NCBI RefSeq assembly: GCF_040686855.1
Contig: NZ_JBFBOG010000003.1
Coordinates: 310,001-374,000, forward strand
Length of the DNA stretch: 64,000 bases
Origin: Leifsonia sp040686855
GTDB lineage: Bacteria; Actinomycetota; Actinomycetes; Actinomycetales; Microbacteriaceae
Direction of reading: 5' to 3'
A program made the position numbers and the translations under genes. Position 1 is the stretch's first letter. Every line of letters begins with the position of its first letter. Under the pieces are notes generated by a model. That model saw nothing but the letters and a program-made list of their open reading frames with translations, had not been told where the DNA came from and did no database searches. This document shows positions 8,165 to 16,900 of the stretch, piece by piece.

Positions 8165-8316
8165 GGCCGGAGCGAAGGGGAGTATCCCGGACGGGCCCGC
8201 AGGGTTCCGGCGCTGCGCACGTCATCACGGCCCCCCATGTCGGCGGACCCGGGCGCAGGGGCACCGCGAGGTGCGGGAGAGACTTTCGGCCATGCCGCAC
8301 GCCCTCCGAAAGGTTC
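8165..8316 (+). promoter_or_regulatory. yybP-ykoY manganese riboswitch
   Basis: The leader of the TerC gene carries the hallmarks of this class: GGGGAGTA at 8177-8184 and, about 100 nt on, GGGAGAGAC-TTTCGGCCATGCCG, then CCGAAAGGT. CTTTCGG (8283-8289) pairs perfectly with CCGAAAG (8306-8312), and this last helix contains the AAAGG that would serve as ribosome binding site for GTG 8321. The class senses Mn2+ and commonly controls TerC, MntP and P-type ATPase genes; here the layout suggests control of translation initiation. Fold and ligand are inferred from family knowledge. Confidence 0.75.
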
Positions 8317-8320
8317 CCCC

Positions 8321-9388
8321 GTGGAAGTCGCTTTGCCCCTCTGGTTCGAGATCGGCTCGTTCGTCGTCCTGCTCGCCATCCTCGCGTTCGACCTTTTGAT
8401 CATCTTCAAGCGGCCGCACATCCCGAGCCCGAAGGAGGCGGCCATCTGGGTCACCTTCTACGTGGCCCTCGCGCTCGTGTTCGCGCTGCTGATGCTGCTG
8501 ATCGGGGACGCGGAGCATGCCGGGCAGTTCCTCGCCGGGTGGCTGACCGAGTACAGCCTGAGCATCGACAACCTGTTCGTGTTCGTCATCATCATGGCCA
8601 GGTTCCAGGTGCCCAGGAAGTACCAGCAGGAGGTGCTGATGGTGGGCATCATCCTGGCGCTGGTCTTCCGCGGCATCTTCATCCTGCTGGGCGCCGGGCT
8701 CATCGCGAGCTTCAGCGCGATCTTCTACCTGTTCGGCGCGTTCCTGCTGTGGACGGCGTTCAACCAGGCCTTCCGCAGCCACGACGACGAGGGCGAGGAG
8801 GACTCCTGGTTCATCCGGTTCGCCCGCCGTCACCTGAAGGTGTCCAACCAGTACGAGGGCAACAAGCTGCGCACCACGGTGAGCGGGCGCCGGATGTTCA
8901 CGCCGCTGATCATCGTCTTCCTCGCGCTCGGCACCACCGACCTGCTGTTCGCACTCGACTCCATCCCCGCGATCTTCGGCATCACGCAGAGCCCGTTCAT
9001 CGTCTTCACCGCGAACGTGTTCGCCCTGATGGGCCTCCGGCAGCTGTACTTCCTGCTGGGGCACCTGCTCGACAAGCTGGTGTACCTCAAGTACGGGATC
9101 GCGTTCATCCTCGCCTTCATCGGCGTGAAGCTGATCTTCCACGCCATGCACGAGAACGAGCTGCCGTTCATCAACGGCGGGGAGCACATCGAGTGGGCGC
9201 CCGACATCAGCACCTGGACCTCGCTCGCGGTGATCGTCGGTGCGATGCTTGTCGCTACGATTGCAAGTCTGGTGAAGCTGCGGATGAGCGGCACCACCGT
9301 CGCCGAGGCCATCCACGGCGACGACATTGAAGAGGACGAAGCCGAGAACGCGGCCGTCGACGGCATCCAGGAGGACCCCCGCACATGA
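8321..9388 (+). CDS. TerC-family integral membrane protein, probable Mn2+ exporter
   Basis: Polytopic membrane protein (355 residues from GTG 8321) of the TerC/Alx family, several members of which export manganese. Characteristic stretches are LSIDNLFVFVIIM and LGTTDLLFALDSIPAIFGIT, each with the buried acidic residues expected of a cation path. I chose GTG 8321 because it follows AAAGG by seven nt and because the upstream sequence forms a riboswitch. The C-terminal 30 residues are acidic (DDIEEDEAEN) and cytosolic. The stop overlaps the phosphatase start (ATGA), so the two are translationally coupled. Confidence 0.9.
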   Translation: MEVALPLWFEIGSFVVLLAILAFDLLIIFKRPHIPSPKEAAIWVTFYVALALVFALLMLLIGDAEHAGQFLAGWLTEYSLSIDNLFVFVIIMARFQVPRKYQQEVLMVGIILALVFRGIFILLGAGLIASFSAIFYLFGAFLLWTAFNQAFRSHDDEGEEDSWFIRFARRHLKVSNQYEGNKLRTTVSGRRMFTPLIIVFLALGTTDLLFALDSIPAIFGITQSPFIVFTANVFALMGLRQLYFLLGHLLDKLVYLKYGIAFILAFIGVKLIFHAMHENELPFINGGEHIEWAPDISTWTSLAVIVGAMLVATIASLVKLRMSGTTVAEAIHGDDIEEDEAENAAVDGIQEDPRT

Positions 9389-10203
9389 GCTCTCTCGTCG
9401 GCGTGAGCGTCCGCAGCGACACGGGTGCGGTGCGGCACGTCAACGAGGACAGCGCTCTGGCGCAGGACCCGGTGTTCGTCGTCGCCGACGGCATGGGCGG
9501 GCACGCGCGCGGGGACCTGGCGAGCAGCACCGCGGTCGAGAGCCTGGCGCGCACGCTCCAGCCCGGGACGCGGCCGACGCCCGACGAGGTCATCCGCGCG
9601 ATCGACGAGGCCAACGCGGCCGTCCGTGCGCTGTCGGGCGCGGACGAGTCCGGGGCCGCCGTCGCGGGGACGACGCTGACCGGCATCGTCCGGGTGCGCG
9701 TGCCCGAGCTCGCCGCCGAGCAGTGGATGGTCGTCAACGTCGGCGACTCCCGCGTCTACAGCTGGGACGGCCGGGGCCTCCGGCAGCTGACCGTCGACCA
9801 CTCGGCGGTGCAGGAGCTGGTGGACGCGGGCCTCATCTCCGAGGCGCAGGCGGCCGTGCATCCCGAGCGGAACGTCATCACGCGGGCGCTGGGCGCCGAG
9901 GACTTCGTCGACACCGACAGCGCGCTCATCCCGGAGCACGGGCGGCAGATCTTCCTGATCTGCTCGGACGGCCTGACGCGGGAGCTGAGCGACGAGCAGA
10001 TCGCCTCGATCCTGGCCGAGGGGCCGGAGGACCCGGCGGCGGCGCTGGTGGCGGCGGCCAACGCGGCGGGTGGCCACGACAACATCACCGTGATCGTGGT
10101 TGAATCGGTGACCGGGGAGGATGCTCCGGCTCCCGTCGACACGCGCGAACGCGTGGACGGCGCAGGCGGCCGAGAGCTCGAAGACACGCAGCCGAGGGAG
10201 TAG
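9385..10203 (+). CDS. PP2C-family serine/threonine phosphatase
   Basis: Manganese- or magnesium-dependent protein phosphatase, 272 residues, cytosolic with no membrane span. Metal-binding motifs are VRHVNEDS, VFVVADGMGGHARGD, SDGLT and GHDNITVIV in the usual order, matching PstP/PrpC catalytic domains. The last ~35 residues are low-complexity. It is likely to oppose the kinase encoded at 11470 and lies in the same overlapping gene string. The overlap with the TerC gene places an Mn-dependent enzyme behind a manganese riboswitch. Confidence 0.93.
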   Translation: MSSLVGVSVRSDTGAVRHVNEDSALAQDPVFVVADGMGGHARGDLASSTAVESLARTLQPGTRPTPDEVIRAIDEANAAVRALSGADESGAAVAGTTLTGIVRVRVPELAAEQWMVVNVGDSRVYSWDGRGLRQLTVDHSAVQELVDAGLISEAQAAVHPERNVITRALGAEDFVDTDSALIPEHGRQIFLICSDGLTRELSDEQIASILAEGPEDPAAALVAAANAAGGHDNITVIVVESVTGEDAPAPVDTRERVDGAGGRELEDTQPRE

Positions 10204-10210
10204 GTCGTCC

Positions 10211-11473
10211 GTGTTCGAGGTTCAGCAGACGACGGCAGGGGAGTGGGCGGTCGTCGCGGGCGGTGGACGCGCGCTGCTGGTCGCCGAGACCGACACCGGC
10301 CGGCTCCGCACGCTGCTGGACGCGGTCCGTGCGGGGTTCGCCGAGACGCTGGATGCCCTGGTCGCGCGAGGTTTGAGCCGTACGCCGTCGTTCGCCCTGC
10401 TCGACGCCTCCGCCGAGACGGTGCTTCTCGCCGTGCGCGGGGCCGCGTCGGCGACGGTGACCGAGGGCGGCCGGGAGCGGGACGTCCGGGCGAACGGGGT
10501 GTCGTCGTGGGTGGAGACGCAACTCGCACAGGCTGATGCCGCCGCGCTGGGCGAGCACGTGGACACCGGGGCCCTGCCTCTCATCGACGGGGTGGTCCGC
10601 GCCTCGGGTCTCGCGTGGTCGGCGGCCGACCGCGCGGAGGACGTTGGCGCGACGGTGGCCGCACCGCCGAAGCGCGAGCGCGACACCGGTCCGCTCGATG
10701 CGGTGGTCGTCGAGGCGGTCGTCGAGGCTCCCGTCGAGCCGGTCGTCGCAGGCCCCGCGGTCGAGCCCTTCGCCGGGGATGGGTTCCCCGCCGAGCCCGA
10801 CCCGCAGACCCGTGTCCCCGAGGCGACGCTGACGGAGGTCGCTCCCGTCGCATCTCCTCCCGCGACCGCGGCGCCCGTCGCGGAGACCACCGGCTACGAC
10901 CACCTGTTCGGCGCCACGATGGTGCGCAGCGTCGAGGACGCCGCCGTGCGGCCCGACGAGGAGGAGGCGGCGCCACCGCGCATCGACCTGCCCGGGTTCA
11001 TCACCGACTCGTTCCCGCCCGCGGCCGGCCGAATGGAGGGCGACCACGACGGCCTCACGGTGATGAGCGGCGACCTGCCGCAGCGAAGCGGAAGCGATCG
11101 GTCCGAACCCGTACCCGCCGCTCCGGAACGCCTCGAGTACGCGCTCCTGCTCTCCGACGGCCGTCGCGAGCCGCTGTCCGTGCCGATCGTCGTCGGCCGC
11201 GCGCCCAACGTCTCTGCGGTTCCGTCGCTGCGCGACGCACGTCCCGTCACCCTGACCAGCGCGGAGGACGACATCTCGCGCTCGCACGTCGCCGTCGCCG
11301 TGGAGGGGGACAGCGTCGTGGTGACCGACCTGCACTCGCGCAACGGCACCCTGATCGTGCTCCCCGGCGCGTCCCCGCAGAAGCTCCGCAGCGGCGAGCC
11401 GACGACCGTCGTGCTCGGCACGCTGATCGACCTCGGGAGCGGCGTGACGCTGACGGTCGAGGCGGCCGGATGA
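10211..11473 (+). CDS. FHA-domain protein with unique N-terminal domain
   Basis: 420 residues. The N-terminal ~100 residues (FEVQQTTAGEWAVVAGGGRALLVA...) match nothing I recognise; about 120-300 are Ala/Val/Pro/Glu-rich linker. The C-terminal ~120 residues are a forkhead-associated domain with a divergent VVGRAP and the phosphothreonine-binding core SRSHVAV and DLHSRNGT. FHA domains bind phosphothreonine, so a likely partner or substrate is the neighbouring kinase. Start is GTG 10211, preceded by GAGGGAG. The stop overlaps the kinase start (ATGA). The protein is probably cytosolic; no signal peptide is visible. Confidence 0.8.
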   Translation: MFEVQQTTAGEWAVVAGGGRALLVAETDTGRLRTLLDAVRAGFAETLDALVARGLSRTPSFALLDASAETVLLAVRGAASATVTEGGRERDVRANGVSSWVETQLAQADAAALGEHVDTGALPLIDGVVRASGLAWSAADRAEDVGATVAAPPKRERDTGPLDAVVVEAVVEAPVEPVVAGPAVEPFAGDGFPAEPDPQTRVPEATLTEVAPVASPPATAAPVAETTGYDHLFGATMVRSVEDAAVRPDEEEAAPPRIDLPGFITDSFPPAAGRMEGDHDGLTVMSGDLPQRSGSDRSEPVPAAPERLEYALLLSDGRREPLSVPIVVGRAPNVSAVPSLRDARPVTLTSAEDDISRSHVAVAVEGDSVVVTDLHSRNGTLIVLPGASPQKLRSGEPTTVVLGTLIDLGSGVTLTVEAAG

Positions 11474-13101
11474 GGCGTATGGCGTCGCAGCCGCCCGAGC
11501 TCGACGGCTTCCACTTCATCCGTCTGCTCGGGTCCGGCGGGTTCTCCGACGTCTTCCTCTACGAGCAGGAGCTGCCCAAGCGCAGCGTCGCCGTGAAGGT
11601 GCTGCTGACGGACGGCGTGGACGAGGCCGCCCGCGCCCGGTTCGTCGCCGAGGCGAACGTGATGGCCCGGCTCTCGGCGCATCCCTACATCGTCACGATC
11701 TTCCACGCGGGGGTCGCGGGCGACGACCGGCCCTACCTGGTGATGGAGTACTGCTCCGGACCGTCGCTGGCCGACCGGCTGAAGCGCGAACGGATCGGCG
11801 TCGAGGACGCCCTGCGCACCGGCGTCCGCCTCTCCAGCGCCGTCGCCACCGCTCACGCCGCGGGCATCCTGCACCGCGACATCAAGCCCGCGAACGTGCT
11901 CACCAACGCGCTCGGCTGGCCGGCGCTGACCGACTTCGGCATCGCGTCCGCGCTCGAGGAGCTGCCGGTGCACACGACCACGCTGTCCGAGCTCCGGCGC
12001 GAGCCGTCGGACACCGCCACCTCGGGCAGCCGCAGCGTCGGACTCAGCGTGCCGTGGTCGCCGCCGGAGATGTTCTCCGACGACCCGGACCCGGATGTGC
12101 GCAGCGACATCTTCTCGCTCGCCGCCACCGTGCACACGCTGCTCGCCGGGCGGACGCCGTTCGAGGTCCCGGGCCGGTCGAACGGCACCCTCGACCTGAT
12201 GGGACGCATCGAGCGCGGGATGATCACGCCGCTGGACCGCACCGACGTGCCCGCGTCGCTCACCGCGTCCCTCCGGCGCGGCATGGCGACGCGGCGCGAG
12301 GACCGCTACCAGTCGGCCGTCGACTTCGCCCGCGCCCTGCAGCGGGTCGAACTGGAGCTGGGCCTCGCACCGACCAGCATCGACGTGCCGAACCTGACCG
12401 TCGGGGATGCGCGTCCGGCGCCCGGCGGCAGCGGCGACGAGCAGGAGACCCGGGCGCGTTCGGTGGCGACCATCCGTGCTCAGCCGGAGGAACCGCCCGC
12501 GTCCCCCGTCCAGCAGGTCGCCGAGCCGGTGGCGCCCGAACCGGCGGCGACCCGCGTGCGCGGTGTCGTCCCGGTGGCCCCGCAGCCCTTCGCGCCCACC
12601 GCGCGCGAGAGCACGGTGGCCGAGCACACGGTGCTGCGCTCGCGCCCGCCCGCCGAGGACGCGCCGGTCACCACTCCGCGCGACCCCCGCCGCCGTCTCC
12701 TCACCTGGATCGGCGTCGGTGCCGCCGCCGTCGTCCTCCTGGGCGTCGCGGCCACGATCGTGGCCAACGTCCTCGCGCCGACCGGCGCACCGCGCACCCC
12801 CGGCGCCGGCTCGACGGGCGACGACGGCAGCATCGCCGTCACCGTCGTCCCGCCGCCGGTCCTGGTGTCCGCCGTCCGCGCGCCCGACGGAACCAGCGCC
12901 GCGTTCGCATGGAAGACCGAGGCCCCCGCGAAGGGCGATCAGTACACCTGGGTGCAGGAGGGGACGACCAACGGCCCGTCCGTGACCGCCCAACCGAAGG
13001 TCACCGTCACCGGGCTCACGCCCGGCGTCCCGGTCTGCATCGACATCGCGACAGTCCGGGCCGGGCGCACCTCCGAGCAGCTGAAAGCCTGCGCCCCGTG
13101 A
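11470..13101 (+). CDS. Membrane Ser/Thr protein kinase (PknB-like catalytic domain)
   Basis: 543 residues. The kinase domain (about 12-290) is intact: glycine loop GSGGFSDV, Lys43 in AVKVLL, catalytic loop HRDIKPANVL (D137) and DFG (D155). A Pro/Ala-rich juxtamembrane region leads to one membrane span near residues 411-433, then a short extracellular module of about 90 residues with a fibronectin-III-like pattern (PPPVLVSAVRAPDGTSAAFAW... TVTGLTPGVPVCIDI), not PASTA repeats. Its ligand is therefore probably not muropeptide as for PknB. ATG 11470 overlaps the preceding stop and its own stop overlaps the next start. Confidence 0.93.
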   Translation: MRRMASQPPELDGFHFIRLLGSGGFSDVFLYEQELPKRSVAVKVLLTDGVDEAARARFVAEANVMARLSAHPYIVTIFHAGVAGDDRPYLVMEYCSGPSLADRLKRERIGVEDALRTGVRLSSAVATAHAAGILHRDIKPANVLTNALGWPALTDFGIASALEELPVHTTTLSELRREPSDTATSGSRSVGLSVPWSPPEMFSDDPDPDVRSDIFSLAATVHTLLAGRTPFEVPGRSNGTLDLMGRIERGMITPLDRTDVPASLTASLRRGMATRREDRYQSAVDFARALQRVELELGLAPTSIDVPNLTVGDARPAPGGSGDEQETRARSVATIRAQPEEPPASPVQQVAEPVAPEPAATRVRGVVPVAPQPFAPTARESTVAEHTVLRSRPPAEDAPVTTPRDPRRRLLTWIGVGAAAVVLLGVAATIVANVLAPTGAPRTPGAGSTGDDGSIAVTVVPPPVLVSAVRAPDGTSAAFAWKTEAPAKGDQYTWVQEGTTNGPSVTAQPKVTVTGLTPGVPVCIDIATVRAGRTSEQLKACAP

Positions 13102-13847
13102 CCGGCGCGGCGGCTTCGCTCACCGTCGAGTTCTGCGGCGAGCTGTACACGGTCGAACCGGGCACCGAGTTCGGCATCGGCCGCGAGGCCGAGCTGACCA
13201 TCGACGACAACCCGTACCTCCACCGCCGCTTCCTCACGGTGGTGCACGACTTCGGGATGTGGTGGCTGAGCAACGTCGGCACCCTCCTGACCGCGACCGT
13301 CACCGATGCCACCGGCACGATGCAGGCGTGGCTCGCGCCCGGCGCCAAGCTCCCGATCGTCTTCCCGACCATGCACGTGATGTTCAGCGCCGGGGCGACG
13401 ACGTACGACTTCACGATCACGAGCGACGAGGACTGGTACGCCACGGCCGTCCAGGTGGACTCCTCGCACGGCTCCACGACGGTCCTTCCGGTCACGCTCA
13501 CCACGAGCCAGCGGCAGCTCATCGTCGCCCTCGCCGAGGGGGTGCTGACGCAGACCGTTCCCGGCCGCGGGACCATCCCGACCTCGGCGGAGGCGGCGGA
13601 GCGCCTGGGCTGGAGCATGACCACCTTCAACCGCAAGCTCGACAACGTCTGCGACAAGCTCGACAAGCTCGGCGTCGCGGGTCTCCGAGGCGGCCGGGGC
13701 AAGCTGGCGACGAACCGTCGCGCCCGCCTGGTCGAGTACGCGGTGACCACGCGGCTCGTCGGCGTGGAGGATCTGCCCCTCCTTGAGGGGGCGCCCGAGC
13801 GCCTTGACCCTGCCGCGACCCCGCGGGATGGTGGGGCGGACGACTGA
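13098..13847 (+). CDS. FHA-like protein with C-terminal helix-turn-helix
   Basis: 249 residues, GTG start overlapping the kinase stop (GTGA). Residues ~1-115 form an FHA-like sandwich (GIGREAELTIDDNPYLHRRFL... WWLSNVG), although the phosphothreonine contacts are less standard than in neighbouring FHA proteins. From ~130 the sequence changes to a helical DNA-binding type: TTSQRQLIVALAEGVLTQ, then SAEAAERLGWSMTTFNRKLDNV, like a winged or LuxR-like HTH. I infer a transcription factor controlled by phosphorylation. A 20-bp palindrome follows 26 bp after the stop, in front of the Ig-protein gene. Confidence 0.72.
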   Translation: MTGAAASLTVEFCGELYTVEPGTEFGIGREAELTIDDNPYLHRRFLTVVHDFGMWWLSNVGTLLTATVTDATGTMQAWLAPGAKLPIVFPTMHVMFSAGATTYDFTITSDEDWYATAVQVDSSHGSTTVLPVTLTTSQRQLIVALAEGVLTQTVPGRGTIPTSAEAAERLGWSMTTFNRKLDNVCDKLDKLGVAGLRGGRGKLATNRRARLVEYAVTTRLVGVEDLPLLEGAPERLDPAATPRDGGADD

Positions 13848-13872
13848 CGCGCGAGGTGCGTGGCCCGGCGGG

Positions 13873-13892
13873 AATGGGGAGTCCTCCCCATT
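13873..13892. promoter_or_regulatory. 20-bp palindrome, candidate operator
   Basis: AATGGGGAG (13873-13881) and CTCCCCATT (13884-13892) are perfect inverted 9-bp arms separated by TC. There is no T-run, so it is a poor terminator. It abuts the -35 region of the promoter whose -10 is at 13915-13920. The preceding gene encodes an FHA-HTH protein, an obvious candidate to bind here (inference). Confidence 0.6.
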
Positions 13893-13920
13893 CGGACGCG
13901 TCGCCGCACCGTGTTAGCGT
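13891..13920 (+). promoter_or_regulatory. Promoter of the Ig/FN3 protein operon
   Basis: TTCGGA (13891-13896) and TAGCGT (13915-13920) are 18 bp apart. Transcription would start near 13927 and give a leader of about 29 nt before the TTG start at 13956. The -35 is weak, consistent with an activator or a TANNNT-only actinobacterial promoter. Confidence 0.45.
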
Positions 13921-13955
13921 GGACGCGTTTTTCCAGCCCGGGGGATAGCAGAGTC

Positions 13956-16900
13956 TTGGTTTCGTTGAGCAGGTGGATCCGTGAGCGCAAGACGCTCGCG
14001 ATGATCACCGCAGTCGCCGTCGTCGCCGGCGTCCCGCTCACGATCGCCGTGCTGCACAAGGGGTTCCCGGTCAACGCCGTCGAGCTCGACACCCGCGACG
14101 TCTGGGTCACGAACGGCGAGAAGCTGCTCGGCGGTCGGCTGAACCACCAGATCGACGAGCTGGACGCGGCGGTCACCGGCGCGAGCGCCGACCTGGACGT
14201 GCTCCAGGACGGGTCGGCGTACTTCCTGACCGACCTCCCGCACGGCACGGTGGACCGCATCGACCCGGCCTTCGTGTCGCTGGGCGGCCGCATCCAGATC
14301 CCGGAGGACTCGCAGGTCGGCTACGGAGGCAACACCCTGTCGGTGCTCGCGCCGAACGGATCGCTGTGGGTGCTGGACGCGTCCGGGCGGCTCGATTTCG
14401 ACAAGGCGAAGACGAAGCCGATCGCGAAGGTCGGGAGCGGCGCGAAGCTCGCCGTGGCGAAGTCCGGCAAGACCTTCGTGGTCGCGCCGAAGAGCAAGCG
14501 GCTGGTGACGGTGGACGAGCCGAATGGGAAGCCGCAGACCCGCGACTTCCCGGTGCCCGGCGCGTTCCAGGTGACGGCGGTCGGCGATCAGCCCGTCGTG
14601 CTCGACACCCAGCGCAACCGCGTGATCACCGGGTCCGGCACGACCGTCGACCTGCCGGCGAAGGGACTGAAGCTGCAGCAGCCGGGGCAGGACGACCCGT
14701 CGGCGCTGGTGGCCACTGCGAACAGCCTCCTGACCGTCCCGCTCGGCGGCGGGAAGGTCACGGCCGCCCCCGCCGGCAGTGCGTCGAAGGGCGGACCGGA
14801 TGCGGTGTCCGCGCCCGTCCGGCTGGGCACCTGCTCGTACGGCGCATGGTCCGGCTCCGGCCGCTACCTCTATTCCTGCGACGGCAAGAAGCCCGTCGGA
14901 CTGGACATCGACCAGCCGGTCCAGGGCGACGACCTCGAGTTCCGCGTGAACCACGGCGTGATCGCGCTCAACAACCTCCGCGACGGCAACGCGTGGGTGG
15001 TCTCCTCCAACATGCGGCTGGTGCAGAACTGGGCGCAGCTGAAGCCCAACGACACCACCGTGCAGGGCGACACCGGCGAGGAGAAGCCGGTGGTGCAGTC
15101 CTTCGCCGACACGCTGGCGCAGCGCACGGAGGTCAACCGGCCGCCGGTCGCGGTGAACGACGCGTACGGCGTCAGGCCCGGCCGCTCCACCGTGCTGCAC
15201 GTGCTGGCGAACGACACCGACCCGGACGGCGACGTCCTGACCATCTCGGACGTCTCGGCCATTCCCGCCGCACAGGGGGTGCTGCAGCTGGTCGAAGGCG
15301 GGCGCGCCATCCAGTTCACGCCGAAGGAGGGTCTGAGCGGGACGATCTCGTTCCGGTACTCCGTCGACGACGGCCGCGGGGGCACCGCCGGGGCGCAGGT
15401 GGATGCGACGCTCAAGCAGCCGGCCGAGAACACGGCCCCCGCCTCCACCCGCTCGAGCACCGCCCAGACCGAGGTCGGCCAGTCGGTCGCCTACAACGTC
15501 CTGAACGACTGGCTGGACCCGGATGGGGATGACCTCAGCCTGGTGGCCGCGACGGCGACCACCGAGGACGACGTGCGCTTCAAGCCGAACGGCGACGTCA
15601 CCTTCACGAGCAAGACCGGCCAGGCCGGGTCGAAGGAGGTGCGGGTCACGGTCTCGGATGGCCGCGCGTCCACGACCGGCAGCCTGATCGTCACGGTCAA
15701 GCCGGCCGGCACGCTCGACCCGGTCGCGGTCACGGACTTCGCGGACGGCTTCACCGGGCGGCCGGTCGTGCTGCATCCGCTCGACAACGACCAGTCGCCG
15801 TCGGGCGAGCCGCTGACGCTCGTCGGCGCGTCCCTGGACGGCTCCGGCGCCCAGGTGACCTCGGACGCCACCAAGGGCACCATCACGGTCAAGAGCAATG
15901 CCCCGGGGCAGTACTACGTCGACTACACGCTCGGCGCCGGCCCGAAGACGACGACCGGCCTCGCCCGCGTCGACATCGCGGCGCAGGGGGCCAGCGAGGC
16001 GCCGCCGATCGCGGTCACCGACAAAGCGTATGTGCGGCCGGGGGAGCCGACCTCGGTCGCGGTGCTCGACAACGACGTGTCGCCGTCCGGCCGCGTGTTG
16101 GCGGTGCGCTCGGTCGCGGTCGGCAAGGGCGCCCAGGACCTCAACGTCGAAGTGCTCGACAATGCGGTCGTCAAGATCACCGCTCCCACGGTGCTCACCC
16201 AGCAGGTGCAGCTGACATACGTCGTCTCCGATGGCGTGGCGCAGGCGACGGCCGGGATCACGGTCGTCCCCGTCCCGCCGCTGGTGCAGCACCAGCCCCC
16301 GGTCGCCGTCGACGACCAGGTGCCGGTCCGTGCGGGCGACGTCGCGACCGTGTCCGTCATGGACAACGACTACTCGCCCGACAACGCTCCGTTCACGCTG
16401 GATGCGCAGCTCCGGGATGCGTCCGCCGCCGGCGACGGCGCGACCGCGTTCGTCAGCGGCGAGACCGTCCGGTACCAGGCGCCCAGGACGCCCGGCCAGT
16501 ACAACGTCGTCTACGGCATCACCGACAAGTACGGGCAGAAGGCGCAGGCGACGGTCACGTTCGTCGTCGAGGCGCCCGACAAGGGGTCAGACCGTGCGCC
16601 GCAGCCCACGCCGCTGACGGTGCGCGCCTTCGCCGGCTCCTCGGTTCCCGTCGACGTGCCCCTCGACGGGATCGACCCGGACGGCGACTCGGTCACCCTC
16701 TCGGGCCTCGCCACCCAGCCGACGCTGGGGCGCATCTCCGACTCGACCAGCCGGTCCTTCACCTACGAGGCCTACCCGGACTCGGCGGGTACGGACACCT
16801 TCACGTATCAGGTGAAGGACACCTACGGGAAGACGGCCACCGGCACGGTCTCAATCGCCGTCATCCCGCGCCCGGACCAGGTGCGGCCGCCGATCGCCGT

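Noticed and set aside
13860..13955. Upstream start (ATG-like frame from 13860) for the Ig protein
   Set aside because: A palindrome and a -10 box (13915) lie within that stretch, so it would not be transcribed; the peptide (REWGVLPIRTRRR) is not signal-like. TTG 13956 preferred.
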